Shown: positions 1-20,800, numbered from the stretch's first letter. The stretch: DNA of 64,000 nucleotides from Ophthalmolycus amberensis (GCA_024529925.1 JAFEUB010000725.1:1257001-1321000); one strand, 5' to 3'. Translations and numbers: made by a program. The notes: generated by a model from the sequence alone, not told the origin.

Positions 1-245
1 AGTAGTAGTACTAGTAGCAGTCGTACTAACAGCTGTAGTAGTATTACTACTTTTAGAAGCATGAATAGCAGTAGTAGTAGCAGTTGTCGTATAAGTAATA
101 GTGGTAGTGGTAGTAATAGCAGTAGTAATAATATTGATGGTAGCAGTAATAGCAGTAGCAGTAGTAGTAATAGTAGCAACAGCAAAAGTTATAGTAGAAG
201 TAGTAGTAGCAGTAGTGGTAATACTATATTAGCAGCAGCAGTAGT
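1..245. repeat. AGT/AGC trinucleotide-rich low-complexity tract
   Basis: About 240 bases are built almost wholly from AGT, AGC, AAT and GGT triplets. The plus strand is open and would encode a serine/asparagine run, but it has no conserved residues and no splice context. It lies downstream of the last visible NUF2 exon on the minus strand, so it is probably intronic. Confidence 0.85.
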
Positions 246-1144
246 AGTTAGAGCATTCATTTTTTTAACAAAAAAGCCTAATTTTGAGCTTGTTTAAATA
301 CAGTTAATCCATGGGGCTTTTATTTTGAAAGGGTGGGGCTGGGTGGGGGAGGGAGGGGGAGAGGAGACATAATCATAATGTTTGACACACATAAACAGAG
401 GTTATTAAATGACAGGCTTCATCACAAGCAGTTCAGTTAGAATTCACTCTCTGGGGCTTTTATTTTGAAATGGGGTGTGGGGTGTGTGGGGGGGGGGGGG
501 GGTGGAGGAGGTGGGAAAGACCTCTAAAGATCCCTAAGACCTGAATGACTGTATGAGAGAGAGACACAGAGAGAGAGAGAGAGAGGAGTGTATGTGCGCG
601 TGTGTCTGTGAGTCTGTGTGTTTATCAACATCACTAATTGGCTCAATCGCGAACACCTGTGTGCCTGAAGCCATTTGAAAATATTCTCCATAGAGATCCC
701 ATTGAAAATAAAAAGCTTAATAATTCAAAAAGTTTAAAGGTTAGAAATATGAAAAGTCAGAGCACCCCTCTGGTGAAAGAGCTGAACATTTTGACAGTTG
801 AATGGTTTCTGTAGCTTAAAAAATGAAGGAGAAGAAGAGGTGCGACGGAAGAAATAGAAGAAGTTGAATAAAGATTCGAAGAACAATAGTTGGAATGCTT
901 AACAGCATTCCAACAATAAAAGTATTTTTGTCAAGGAACCACGTCGCCACCGCTAAACACTGTCATACGTGAGCTGCCGAGTGCAAAACACATTCATTAC
1001 ATTAATACGTATTCATAAGAGCACACAGAGAGAACATGAAAGAAACCGTATGTATGCATCTTTCAGGACCTTTGCCTCAGGTTTTAGCCTCCACCACTAA
1101 CCCCCCTGCCCATCGCTACACCTGCATGGACCAACATCACATAC
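246..1144. other. NUF2 intron, no exon seen; simple repeats
   Basis: No further NUF2 exon is recognisable here, so intron 5 appears to run off the left edge. The segment holds a G-run near 485-503, a GA tract near 559-584, and two copies of the phrase GGGGCTTTTATTTTGAAA (313-330 and 453-470). A similar AT-rich phrase occurs inside both hAT elements of this window, so these may be old fragments of that family. Confidence 0.5.
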
Positions 1145-3098
1145 AAACTTGGCCTGCTTCTCGAAAACGATGGCCATCCTCTGCTTCCTGAAGTAGAGGA
1201 AGTTCATGATGGCGCTCAGAATAGTCAGAGTCCTCTGTTTCTCTAGAAGAGGGAGAACACCGGTGATGTGCTTTCAGGAGGAAACTGTGGACGGATGAAC
1301 CTGAAGAAAACAACATGTACTTACGTGGAGCTAAAAGGTCGCTCAGTGAAAAATCGTACACCCAGCACACCGGCAGAAACTGCTGGCTGTGAAAGGATCG
1401 CACACATGAAAACACAATGAAACCATAACTCAGAGCTGCATCCTTCCAAGTGCTGCACTGAGAGTAAGTAAAACATCCACGAGTTCTCTTCACTTGAGTC
1501 TGCTCGGCTTGTTTACATCCATCTAAACACAGTGTTTATTATCAGCAGTCCTTCATGGTGTGGTTGGTTCACATTGTGTTATATATCTAGGAGAGGAAGT
1601 TATAACACTCACATGCGTGTGTAGACGGTGGTGACAGCAGTGGCCCCCTCATGATATACCGGGTTCTGAATGTTCTCCAGAAGTGGAACCTGTGGGGGAA
1701 AAAAAACAATCGAGCTCTTAAACATGGGAAAGAAAAGATTCCGTTCATCAGACGGCTCAGTGTGGCCCCGGTACTCACCATGGAGTCACACTCGGGTCTG
1801 AAGTGAGACAGGAGATGCACCACCCTCATGTAGAGCATCTGAACCGCCACCGGCTGGAAGAGAGAAGCGAGCACCACGTTAACCACGTGTGGTGTATCTG
1901 ACCAAAGATGGTGGAAACTGATTGTAAACTGAATATTTTGGGGGTTTTGGATCGTGGATCGTATTAAAACCAGAAGCTGGTACCTCACGTTGGGCATCGG
2001 GAAATCACAGCTGGCAACTTTAATAACTTTCAGACATGTTATAGACAAGAGTGCTCTGATTCATCAAGAAAATAATGATCAGATTAATCAATAATGTAAA
2101 TAATCTTTAAGATCCAGAAAGTGTTATTTTACTTTCATATGATAAGAAAATCAGTAAACCCTCACAATAGAGCTGCTGGATGTTCATTGTCTCTAACTCA
2201 TTTAAAACTATGAATGGATCATCAAAATCATTCATATTCTGTGGACTGACTGATTGTTGCTGCTCTTGTCTCTGGACTTCTTGGTACAAACCTGGACCGT
2301 GGTTTTCTTGCAACATGCTCATATAAATATGAGCATTGTTGTATTACGGGTCTACAGACTGCTTTGGCTCTGTTTTCACAACACTTTCAATATGAAAACT
2401 TGTAATAGTGAATGGCTGAACTAGCTTGCAGAACAAAAAATGCTGCTTGTTCATACAAAGCGCAAAACATTAAATGACACAGAGCAGAGATGTTAAATAA
2501 ATTCATCATTACTAATAACTGAACTTCAATAGTTTTCTTTTGGTTACCGTCACTGTTCTTGGTACTATAGTGACTGGGGTTTACTGTGTCATGCTTTCAT
2601 AACTTACAGTATAACTGCACTGTACTTTGTGTGGTTTATTGATGAAAACCTATCTTTGAGAAAAAGTACCTCTGTTTTCAAGATAATTGGTTATTGTTTG
2701 AAATCATTTAACAGGTAATGGCCATCTAACTTTACAATTTACAACAATGATGAACATACTGTAGCGCTACAATGTTGTGGTGTGATGCTCATATTTTAAA
2801 AAATAAATAAATACTCAGTTCAGTTTCTTGCACCATTTGCGTTATAATATATATCTGAGTCCGTTTTATGTAACGCTACTTTCTCACGAACCGTGCACAG
2901 CTGCTCATTACGTCGCTGTTATCAGACGGTTCTCTTCTGTTCTCATGGACCGTAGCGGCGGTGAGCGGACGTTACCTTTGGAGTTGGAGTCAGGTCGCTC
3001 TTCGTGAAGTGTTTCGCCTCGTGACCTGCGAGAACTTCAGCTCGGTAAAAATTCACTATCGCATCCGCATTATAGAGAGGGAAGGTGTTATCAGACAT
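1145..3098 (-). CDS. nuf2: NUF2 kinetochore protein, N-terminal exons 1-5 (partial)
   Basis: NUF2 is a subunit of the NDC80 complex, which links kinetochores to spindle microtubules. Five minus-strand coding exons are read: 2976-3098, 1779-1853, 1613-1689, 1325-1386 and 1145-1242. Each has an AG acceptor and a GT donor, and phases join as 0, 0, 2, 1, 0. The product starts MSDNTFPLYNADAIV and continues through LYMRVVHLLSHF, FLPVCWVYDF and ILSAIMNFLYFRKQR. These segments follow the calponin-homology domain of human NUF2 in order (compare its PKAKRTSRFLSGIINF segment). About 145 residues are present; the family is near 460, so the coiled-coil part lies beyond the left edge. The start is the first ATG and matches the human N-terminus in spacing. 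Intron 1 (1854-2975) shows no other gene. Identity is confident from several colinear segments. Confidence 0.88.
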
Positions 3099-3166
3099 AG
3101 TGGCGGTTTCAGTGCGAGCTAAACACCGAAAGAAACACAGAGGAACTTTTCAGCGGCGACACAAAA

Positions 3167-3174
3167 TTGGCGCC
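3167..3174. promoter_or_regulatory. E2F-type site
   Basis: TTGGCGCC fits the TTSSCGC consensus and lies about 70 bases upstream of the NUF2 start codon. Activity is inferred from position and gene class. Confidence 0.45.
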
Positions 3175-3215
3175 TTAAAAATGACTTCCTTGTTGATTTG
3201 TACACGGCGAATCTG

Positions 3216-3220
3216 ATTGG
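3216..3220 (-). promoter_or_regulatory. CCAAT box upstream of NUF2
   Basis: ATTGG on the plus strand reads CCAAT toward NUF2, within GACCAATCAG, a good NF-Y core. It lies about 120 bases upstream of the NUF2 start codon. Confidence 0.45.
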
Positions 3221-3265
3221 TCATTTCATACTTCTTCTGTTACGAGGGAGATTATACATGACTCA

Positions 3266-3280
3266 CCAGCGCCCTCTGCC
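3266..3280 (-). promoter_or_regulatory. CTCF-like core, facing left
   Basis: CCAGCGCCCTCTGCC is the reverse complement of a good CTCF core. With the site at 3716-3730 it forms a divergently oriented pair around the shared promoter. Confidence 0.45.
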
Positions 3281-3433
3281 GCACTACCCGTGTACAACTC
3301 TTGAACTGTCCCAACCTTAACTTTAACCTCATGCTGTTGACAGGATTGAATTAAATGTGTAATGTTTGGGTGTCTTACTAAAGTACATTCCGTTATGATT
3401 TAAGAACAAATTTAAGACGTGCACAATAATAAA

Positions 3434-3519
3434 TAGCATAAAGCCAAAATATAAAACAGCAGCTATTTTACAGTTATGCAAATAAACAAATGCAATGGTA
3501 CAAGTATAATCTATTCTTA
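3434..3519 (+). repeat. 86-bp inverted repeat, left arm
   Basis: By eye this segment is the perfect reverse complement of 4294-4379. The two arms flank AP5B1 exon 1. Each arm contains ATGCAAAT, the POU octamer. A perfect 86-base match between the arms suggests a recent duplication-inversion or gene conversion. Confidence 0.85.
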
Positions 3520-3715
3520 ATGCAGTTTGTAGGATTGTGAATAGAGGGATATAATAATTGAGTTATTTGAAACCTTTTTGTATTAATATATTATATTGTT
3601 GCGGCGGGTAATCATAAAATCCCTTTCAAGAAAATGTTGGAATATAAAAAGTTTTTTTTAACTTCTGTTAGCTGCTCTGCAGGTTGTATTTCATCCTCCT
3701 GGTCGACACTCCGAA

Positions 3716-3730
3716 CCAGCAGGGGGCGCT
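3716..3730 (+). promoter_or_regulatory. CTCF-like core, facing right
   Basis: CCAGCAGGGGGCGCT matches the CTCF core consensus at every strongly constrained position. It lies about 180 bases upstream of the AP5B1 start codon. Binding is inferred only. Confidence 0.5.
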
Positions 3731-3906
3731 GATGTGACACCGCGATTGTTACATTTGCACGTGACAAAACACGGAACTCACTGCTGTGCTCCTGGATGCT
3801 GAGGTTTCACATTTTTAAAGTCAAAGCTTACTGTGTGCAATGACTTTGGAAAGAGTTATTGACCGGATAGTTTGTACGTCGCGAAGGTTTGGGATTTGAG
3901 CGAAGA

Positions 3907-9195
<5,289 letters not shown>

Positions 9196-9222
9196 TGCAG
9201 CTGACTCGCTCACCTTTTAAAA

Positions 9223-9228
9223 AATAAA
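9223..9228 (+). terminator. AP5B1 polyadenylation signal
   Basis: AATAAA lies 28 bases after the AP5B1 stop codon. It implies a very short 3' UTR, unless later signals are used. Confidence 0.5.
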
Positions 9229-10685
9229 TTATTTTAAAAGCACATTTTTAAATAACAAAATCATTAACTTTTTTGTCACGCTTTATTAACTCCAATTGCA
9301 CTTGAAATTAAATTGCTCAAAATATAGTTATTGCATTTTAATTGTCTTGACCCAAAATTAAACAAATGTGTGAAATATGTTAAGTCAGAAGAAGCTCATT
9401 GGTTGCAGACAAAAGACACGATTGATTTTCTTTCATCATACTCACGACTCACTTCCTGCGGTTGGGTTCACGCTGTTCTGCTGGTCTACAGTTGTTGTTG
9501 GTAACATGAAGCAGAGGTGTAAACAATTAATTTAAAGAGCAAACATGCTGAGCTGGACATGCTTTTATCAGGTTGAGCATCCTCAGCGTTCTGGTGACAA
9601 ACACTGAATTTAAACTCCACAGTGCAGCTTTACATGCCGTTTGTCAGATAACCAATAAACGAGGCTAAAAGGTTTCAAATCTTTATTTCTTTATTAGTGT
9701 CCATGCACAGGCCTGCCAGCATAGCTCCATTTAGTATTTATATTTATAGAGGACTAACCCTGAAGTTGACACAATGCATTCAACATCACCAATCACTGTG
9801 TATAGAAATGTAAACTTGTAGTAATACATTGCACACTATGTGACAGTACAGACAAAAACATCTGGTCAGTTTAGAATTTTGGGGTGTTTTGCTGCCATCG
9901 CGTCGTCTTTCAGACTCGTGGAACGAAAACACCAGAAAGTGTTTTTATTTTACTGTGTTTATTTGCGTCTGTAGATTTTTCCTAAATGAACTGAAAGTTA
10001 TCAGATAATGCCTCGTCATAAAATCTCACAAAACTTGTAAAACAAAAATCAATCTTAATGAAAGTAATCAACTGTGGCGGTTCCATGATATGTTAGTTCA
10101 GTGTTTAACCATATTCACCGATTGTAAAATGTCTAAGTTTACAAAACATATCTTTAAAGGCGGTTTCCTCAAAATTAGTTTTTCGTCAGACTGAGCCAAA
10201 CTTTACACGTTCATTCCTCTCCATGTACTGAGCCTGAATTACAGTTATTCCTAAAAATGTTTGAATGGCTGTTGAGAGTATTTTCTGATTCATGGAGTGA
10301 TACAGAAGAGAAGTCCCTTCATAAAAACCTTTGACTCACACAGGAATTTTGAAACTGTCTTTATCCAATGTTCACATTTATGTTCTGTAAAAGTATGCAA
10401 ATTAGCACATTTTTAATTAGATAATGCTCTATTTGCATATTTAAAGATACAATTTCAGACAGCTTGTAATACATCAACGTCAGCAACCAACTGATTACAT
10501 CATCAGTTACCCTATTCACCTGTAGCGTCTCTCCTTGTGTCAGTGTATGAAAGTGACCAACACACAGTGACCAACACACTAACAGCTGCTTTGAGATCAG
10601 CGATTCTAATCCATGTACGGATTTCTGTGCATTAAGACTGCAGTTTAAAACCCCCGTCCTTCAGGCACTCCCGTCCGGCCGTGCG
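9229..10685. other. Intergenic, convergent 3' ends of AP5B1 and C1orf50
   Basis: No exon or element is recognised. Minus-strand AATAAA signals at 9682-9687 and 9690-9695 could end a 1-kb 3' UTR of C1orf50. The sequence is AT-rich. Confidence 0.5.
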
Positions 10686-12862
<2,177 letters not shown>

Positions 12863-14858
12863 GTTGTCTTCTGTCAGTTTTTACTACGAACACAGTCTCT
12901 CGGGTGATACTGTCATATATAACCTCCCGGTCCAACTACTGGTTTTGTAACCAGCTAATATTTGACCAGAAATGCCATGCAAAATACCGGCAGTTTCACG
13001 GGGTCCTAAATCTCCGCCCCATTTTGCCCAAATGGTAGTCCTAATTTGTGCCTGTGAAAAATAGATGAAATAAAAAACTTTATCGGGTCTTTTTTGAATA
13101 TAATAAATTCACGTTTTCAACGTGCAGCTTCCATTCCCAATTCCATCCCAATAAAAACAAATCCTGTAGTACATTTCATGTTATATTGCCATTATTACTT
13201 GAATGGGGTTTCAGGCGTATCAAAACAAGCCCAGTCTGGGTACAGAACATTAAAATTAGAGAGGATTTGTCACTGTTGATAAATCAAATAAGCAAAGTCG
13301 CGATATCGCCGCGTAACAGTTGTTAATAAATAAACAATTGTTGATAAATGTGTCACATCAACAGTTTAACACTGCAGATGCATCGGATATACTCACGGGA
13401 GTTTAGGATGTACTAGACTTTTAATAGTCTTGACTTGGGGTTTCTTGCCATTTCCTTGCATGGTTTCCCCCATGATCCATTGCGGTCACACTTACACAAG
13501 TTTTGCTTTTGACAATATACAGTCAATGGGTGGTGCTTTAAGTTGTGCTGATTTTATGAGATCAATGTCAACTTTTTCGTTAGCTCAGAAAGACAGTCCT
13601 GTTTTCACCTTTGTGATAATTTGATCTCACAGGTAACTAGTAACTACAGCTGTCAAACTAATGTAGATTTGAGCAAATATTGTACCTTTTACTCCGCTAC
13701 ATATGCTGATATGTAATGGGTTAGAAGTAACAGACAAAGGAAATACTCAAGTTAACAAGTACCTCAAATGTATACTTAATAAGTAGATTAGAGTAAATGT
13801 ACTTAGTTACCACTACTGGTCTGTGTATAAATTGCTCCGATGTATTGAGAAAATGCATCTGCAGGTTTCATGTGATAAGAAAATGTGTTATGACATTAAT
13901 TTTCTTAATAACAAAACACTTCTATTTTTAGCAATGATATTACATACCTGCTTATTTCATCATAACAAAAGAAGTAACTATTTATAACAACGTATCTAAA
14001 AAACAATACAACTTTTTCTTGTTCGATCAATGTTATGTTACGATAACTAGTAAACTATGTCCCCAACACATACATATCAGTCATTGTCTGGAATTATTGA
14101 GAAAAATATTTTTGTAGCACCTTAAATATTGTGATATTACCCATTTTTGTCCTGAACATGCATTAGTCATTGTGTGGAATTATTGAGAAAAACATTTTTA
14201 TAGCACCTTAAACATTTAAAAAAATGTGCCATTTGAAGATACAAATTCAGTTCAGAGTTTTTGCTTCGTAAAATATCTTAATTGACCGCCAGTCAGGTAT
14301 TATTAACTTCCAGCAACCCTCAAATCAAAGAATAAAGACACTTTACGCACAATTTAGGTGTATTTTCCCTTTAAGGAGCTGCAGGTAGCATGTTTTATAC
14401 TTAATGTGAATATAATTTATTTAATCGCATATCATTATGCAATCTGTATACTTTGTTGCCATCTTATTCTGAAAACCGGTTCATACGGTGCCAAATGTGC
14501 TCTTTTGTTTTCTCCGGCTGGTTTTGCAGATTTTGCCCATTTCAGAACAAGAAGTGAAACGTATTGCTCTTATTTTTAGCTGATATAAACATTTTACACA
14601 ATTATACGATATACTCTGTATATAAGAAGTATTTCACACTTAAGTCAGTCCTAACCTGCATTTCCCCCCCCCAAGTAGTGACGCTCTATATTACATTATT
14701 ATAACTACATGTGTGTGTGTGTGGGGGTGGGGGGCTCAACTGTGCTAAAGCCCCGCCTCCAAACAAGTCCTTGTAGGAGAGCGAAGTTAACACCTCTTCT
14801 CTCTGACCGGCTTCTAGTCTCCCGGATCGGGCTGCAGAGCCCCGACACTTTTAGCACC
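12863..14858. promoter_or_regulatory. Divergent C1orf50-P3H1 intergenic region
   Basis: Start codons are about 2.0 kb apart. A GC box (CCCCGCCTCC, 14751-14760) lies about 100 bases upstream of the P3H1 ATG, next to a short GT tract and a G-run. The middle holds a repeat fragment (13680-13820). The rest is AT-rich with no exon seen. Separate promoters at each end seem more likely than one shared core. Confidence 0.45.
13680..13820. repeat. Dispersed fish repeat fragment (GTACTTAGTTACC family)
   Basis: Phrases such as AAATGTACTTAGTTACCACTACTGG and AAATACTCAAGTTAACAAGTACC resemble a very common percomorph repeat whose copies read like stepwise ACTTAAGTA phrases. Related fragments lie near 27690-27780, 33785-33900 and 63145-63205. 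Family name not assigned. Confidence 0.55.
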
Positions 14859-17800
14859 ATGGAGCTCCGTTATGCGCTGCTATTTGTCTGCTTCACTGCT
14901 CCACTGTGCGCTTCGCACATTCTGGAGCCCTACGACTTCCTCTTCGACACGGCGGTGGAAGCCTACTACAAGGGGGACTGGCTGACTGTGATCCTGAACA
15001 TGGAGAAGGCGCTCATGAACAAAGCTACGGTCCGCAGCGTGAAGGCTCAGTGCCGGCTGAGCTGCGCCAACCAGACCGCCTTCGGTGACCGCCTGTCCGG
15101 CTTGGAAGTTGCCGTGCCGGGCGCCGGCTCCGTGGAGGACCTGGGCTTCTTCCAGAAAGTCCTCAAAAGGGCGGACTGCGTGAACTCCTGCGAGACTGAC
15201 AAACTGGGTACCCCGACTATGCATGAGGTCACCGAAGAACTGGAGCTGGAGTTCAGGAAGAGGACCCCGTATAATTACCTGCAAGTCGCATATTTTAAGG
15301 TATACAAGTTAGCTAAGTGATACAGCTATTGAGCTCCAGTCAGGGCTGTCCCGTTGTAAAAACGCATCACACATTGCAGACATGTTTTCCAGTGTAAGTT
15401 TAAAAACCAAAAAGAAGAGTAAAAGCCCCAACCCCCCCAAAACCGAGAGAAACCGTGCCACGTCTTAAGGTGGAGTCAGCTTCTGTGGAGTCTTGCTGTT
15501 GAGAGTTTTTGGGATCCAGCTGTTTAAAGGCCTAACGTGCTGCTTTTACATGCTACTTACAAACTCACACTGGCCAAAAGACGAGGTGGTAAATGATGCC
15601 GCGTTGGCACGTTGGAGTACCTTTAGATGCAAAGTGAAATGGACAAACATAGAAAGCTATATGATGTACGATATTGTTCTTTTTTTCTTCATATTCACAG
15701 TTTTCTTGGATTGCGTTTAATCGAAAAATACTACCCTCAGACGGAACTTGAATGCAGCGCCGTAATGTAAAAGGTTGTTGCAGAATGTCACTGAAATATG
15801 TGGGAGTGGGAGAAAATTATTCAAATATAATTACAGCGTATTGCTATAATATTTCTTAACATAAATGAGCCTACAATGCATTATTCAGCAAAAAATAAAA
15901 AAGCACAAAACTCAACCTTCAAACCAAACTGATTGCTGGGGTTTCAGACTTTCACAACTTTGATAATTACATGGTAGGGAGCCAACAGTTCCGTTTGCGC
16001 CAGTGGTTTAGAGCTGAAAATGATACTTCATTGTTTATTTTAAATACAGGCCACTGAGAGGTGGGGGTGTTGCTGTGGATTATGTAGAAGGCAATAAATA
16101 TGGGTGTAAGATAATAATGATAGACTTCAGTATTGTGATACTTGTGACACTGTATCGATTCTCAAAAACACTATCGGTCTTGGATAAATAGTTAGTAACC
16201 CTAACCCTGTATCAAGATACGTATCGTATTGCCAGAATCTTGCCAATACACAGGCCTAGAAATACGTGGTTACAAGTCCTGCATTCTTGTGAAGTAAGGG
16301 ACTGGTTTAAACTGAGAATTTATTATTCGTGCCGGTTTGAATAAGTTTGGTCAGTTTAGTCAAGTACAACTGAGACATAATATACACATTTGTCTATGAA
16401 GAATGGGACAAATGATGATGCTAATGCTGAAAAGAAGCATTGTCTGCTCATTGCTTTACCCTCAACTTTACTGTTATGGTTTCCTCTCACAGCTCTGATA
16501 CAACCACTGTATGCTAGCTAGTAGCCACAAACGGCTGCTAGCAACAAAGTTGACTAGCTTAGCCGGTGAGCACAGTGGAGCAATTAGCAGCTAATGAGCC
16601 AGACATTTCACTCAGGAGTGGGCGGAGACCAAAAACAGAGCTAAAAGAGAGTGAATAATGGAGTTACATTCGGCAGGAGGACAAAAACATGACAACATGG
16701 ATGCTGATGTTAATCTGTGCTTTCTGGATGTGTGAATAAGCTACAGTTTGCTAACATGTTAGCCATAACAACCTCATACAGTGATAATATATCTATGTTG
16801 CGTTCATAGTTTGCTCCGGTGCCCCGAGTGGTCAAAAAAAAGAATGTATTGCTGCTTCACTGCATGAGGTTGTTATAGCTAACGTGTTAGCAAAGAGTTG
16901 CATTTAAAGCACAATTAGCATCCATGCTTTGTAGAAGGTTGGATAGACTAAACCCTGTTCGGGAGGCACGTAGAGACGCCGTCCCACGGCAGCAGAGAAC
17001 AGACCTGTGAAAAAGGGTCTAGGTTTTTTGAGGTGGTTTTGCTGACTAACACACCTTAGATCAGAGAGGACGACCTGAACGCCTGTGTGGGTATTACGTT
17101 TATTTACCAGATCAATAAGCTGGACAAGGCAGTAGCAGCTGCCAACACATTCTTCCTGGCCAACCCGGATCACACGGAGATGAAGCAGAACCTGGACTAC
17201 TACAGGATGATGGCAGGAGTACAGCTGGAGGACTTCAAAGATCTGGAGGCCAAGCCGCATATGGTGAGAGCAGACGCCTCCTCTGATGAGTTTATGGCCT
17301 TTTCTTTGGGTCTTTTGAGGGAGTCTGCTTGTCTGTAGCGTTTATCTATTGCGCTCACGTTCCAGCACTTTGTGGTTGAGCACAGTTCAGAAATATAGTC
17401 CATTCTCGACAGTAAAACTGTCACAGAGGTTTTACAAATACCTACACAATGGCTGTAAAGAAGTGTAGAATATGGTGGAAAATAAAAGTGTTTTGGACAG
17501 TTATCTCTGTACACTGCACATTCTTTTTATTCTTAATACTGTGAACCTTCGTACATCCCCTGTAATATATATTTTGCCCATTCCTGCCAAGCCTTTTTAA
17601 CTGCTATATTACACCATTTTTCAAATTGTACTTTTATGGTGACAATCTGTCTCTCCTCAGGCCGAGTTCCTGCTGGGGAAGAGCTACTACAGCGACGACT
17701 CCTTCGGCCTGGCGGCGGATCACTTCGAGGTGGCCGTAGAGGAGCACTTCACCGCCGACAAGGAGTGCAGAGTGCTGTGCGAGGGGGCCTACAACTACGA

Positions 17801-20800
17801 CGGGTACAACTACATGGAGTACAGCGCCGACCTCTTCCAGACCATGACAGGTGAGACAGTACGTCCCTTGGGGGCGGGGTTTGTGCGGAAACGACTCATA
17901 TTGAAAGTTGATCATTTGCTGACCCTTGTCCTTTTGTCAGACCACTACATGCAGGTGCTGAACTGTAAGCAGCACTGCGCGGTGGAGTTGGCCTCAACCG
18001 CCGGCAGAGACAAGCCCTTTGAGGACTTCCTCCCGTCGCATTTCAACTACCTGCAGTTCTCCTACTACAACAGTGAGTCCGACAACAACACTTGTCTTTG
18101 TCAGCCTACAATTTATCCAATGTCCTCGACCGCCATGGAAGTGGCCTCATATCTTTGTTGAATATTGTGAAAATAACATTCAACAAAATCATTCCCTGTA
18201 GAGTTGTATTGTATTGACTGATGATGACAGAGGAGGGTCGCTCTATTTACAGTAGGGCTTCCATTTCGATTCGGTGTTCGATTATGGAAATGAATATTGG
18301 ATTGTGAAGTCTACAGCCTTTAAATGAAGTTTTACGGTGTAGAACGTTATTTCGTTAGGTTGTAGATCTTTTAAAAAGCATGTTTATGTTGAAATACATA
18401 TATGTATACATCTAGTTACGCGTCTCGTATTGGTTTAGTCCTCTCATAGACATGACCAGCAAAAATAGTTCCAACCTATATGTGTTTTTGAAGAAGGAAT
18501 AATCAGATGTCATTTTTGGCCAATTTTGACGGACCTGATTTACAGAAGACATACAGCCATCTGGCCTTCATCAGTGTTACAAGTGTGCTGTAGGGATGCA
18601 TACAGACAAGTGACCCCTCCTCATTAAAGTAACTGGTAATGCATCTGTCATTTACATAACAGCCAATCAGCATCGAGCATTGGAACAAGAAGGTGGAGAC
18701 TAGTTCTCTTTAAAAAATGTATCGAAAATGTCTGACTTTGGTGGCTATATATTCTGAAAACATGTTACATAAAATGTATTCAATTATCTCAGCTGTTACA
18801 TTTTTTTAATCTCCCTGACATGTTGCATCTCTTACTGGGACCAAATAAATCAAATAAAATAAAGTTGAGCCAGACTTGAAAAAGAATAGTCAAAACTGAA
18901 GCAGCAGAGGCTGAAGTATGTCAGATGGAACAATAAAGTTCACAGATTACAAAAATTCAAGAACATACAAAGATTATCCTGGAATTTGTTTTTCATGTGT
19001 ACTTAAGTCAGAAACTAATTCGAAACTAATGAGAAAATACTTTCGATCAGACAAAATGTATCACCAGAAGTTCATTTTCTCAGGGCTTCTGTATGTATGT
19101 GATGGTTTTTCCTCTTAACTGTACCTTAACGTCACGCGCCATCATTCGTGGTCATTGCAGTCCGCCAATGCACGGTGTGAAGAGTCGCAATGCATTTTGG
19201 GGCGGGTGAGTTGGTCCAGTAGGCTCAAATTCTTGCTAATGCAGCGTTGATCCAGCATTTATCCCGGACATTCATTCCACGGACCATGCAGTCGGAACTC
19301 AACACATACTCAATTTTACATCATAATTATATGAATAGCATGTTAGTATGCCATTTTGAAACAGAGCCCTAATCAAACTCCATAAACATTCGATCCCACG
19401 CTTCCCACAATGCAACGCTAGGAGAGCAGGTCTGTAGAATAACTCTACAAACCCCTCCCCCTTCTGTCCCCTCTCTCCAGGTGAGAAGTACGAGCGGGCC
19501 ATAGAGTGCGCCAAGACCTTCCTGTTGTTCCACCCCGACGACGAGGTGATGAACCAGAACCTGGCCTATTATTCTGCCGTGCTGGGCGAAGACAAGGCGC
19601 GACCTATAAAGGCCAGACAGGTACGACTCACACGACCCAGAGGCTTTTGTGCGAAGAGCCTTGTGAGTGCGTGTTTTTTTTTTCTTAATCCATAATGACC
19701 AGCAGTAAATCAGCCCAGACTACACGCGGTGAGAGAAAGATTAGCACTCAAACGCACTCAAGGGCACAAGAGGGACATTAAAAAAAGCACTGATGGTGAT
19801 CTAAAGCACATAAGCTGTTTGCTGCCTTTAAAAGAAGCAATAAGTGAGATTCCTTTACTGCCCCAGGCTCCGAACGTCCATACTCTACACTATTTATAGC
19901 GGGTTAATAGGGTTGTTGATCGATACCAACGATGATGCAGGGTGCTGAGATGCATGGCTCTCCAGCCCATTGCTCGGTTTGGGAATAAAAACACTCCCAA
20001 GGGAGTCGGTGTGGGTGATGCTGAAAAAAACCTAAAACCAATTGAGTAGTGTTTCCCTCATAGTTATTGGTTGTTGTGCTTTCCACAATAATGAAAGGTA
20101 GCAAATTAATAATATACTTTATTATGAATTCACCAACCAAAACATATTTAGTTTAATTTGTAGTGACCAGGAGGGTCATCACAGAGAGGATATTCTAACG
20201 GCTCTTAAGTTTTAAAGATGCTTCCTATTACAGAAGCGACTCCTAAACCCTCGAAGGAGCCCCGCCTTTTTGTGATTCATTTATTAATTACTTCACTTAA
20301 TTGTCTTGGTGGTCCAGAAAATTAAAAACGTCATCCTACGGTCTGAGTAGCCTTTCAACCGTTGTATTTCATTGTTCATGTTGTTCCCCGTCTTGGTTGT
20401 CATGGCCACACATGGTTATTGTGAGTTCAGAACAGGCTCTAAGCCATCCTAACAAAGGGTTCCTAACAAAGGGTTCCCAGCTGAGGACGGTTCTGGAATA
20501 GCTACATTACTATTCTAAGGTAAGTACGATTTCTTTCCCCCTGAATGCAGTTGGGAAACATGCTTCTATAATTCCATAAAGCCAAACTGAGATTCAGACT
20601 TAGAAATATTTTTGTGTAGTGAGGCCTCCGATACCTACATTTAGAATGTCAAACCTGCCTTTTGATAGTATTTATGGTTAGCTATCAAATAAAGGCTGAA
20701 ACGTGTGTTTTCCTCCACTGGATGTTCCTGCTGGTCCTCTGTTCTAACCTTCTTCATCTGTGTTCTGTTCATACAGACCTCTCATGTGCTATTTAAAGTC

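Larger units (their letters stand above)
3099..3906. promoter_or_regulatory. Divergent promoter region between NUF2 and AP5B1
   Basis: Start codons of the two divergent genes lie 808 bases apart. On the NUF2 side are an E2F-type site TTGGCGCC (3167-3174) and a CCAAT box read on the minus strand (3216-3220). This E2F plus CCAAT pairing is common in promoters of G2/M genes, and NUF2 is one. Two CTCF-like cores and one arm of a long inverted repeat also lie here. Transcription starts cannot be placed from sequence alone. Confidence 0.55.

Noticed and set aside
61..297. Open frame of Ser/Asn repeats
   Set aside because: Pure product of the AGT/AGC triplet tract; no conserved residues or splice context.
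2107..2322. 71-codon open frame in NUF2 intron 1
   Set aside because: No family resemblance and the true NUF2 exons join across it.
16190..16212. Interstitial telomeric repeat (TAACCC)
   Set aside because: Only two units; chance within a dispersed repeat.
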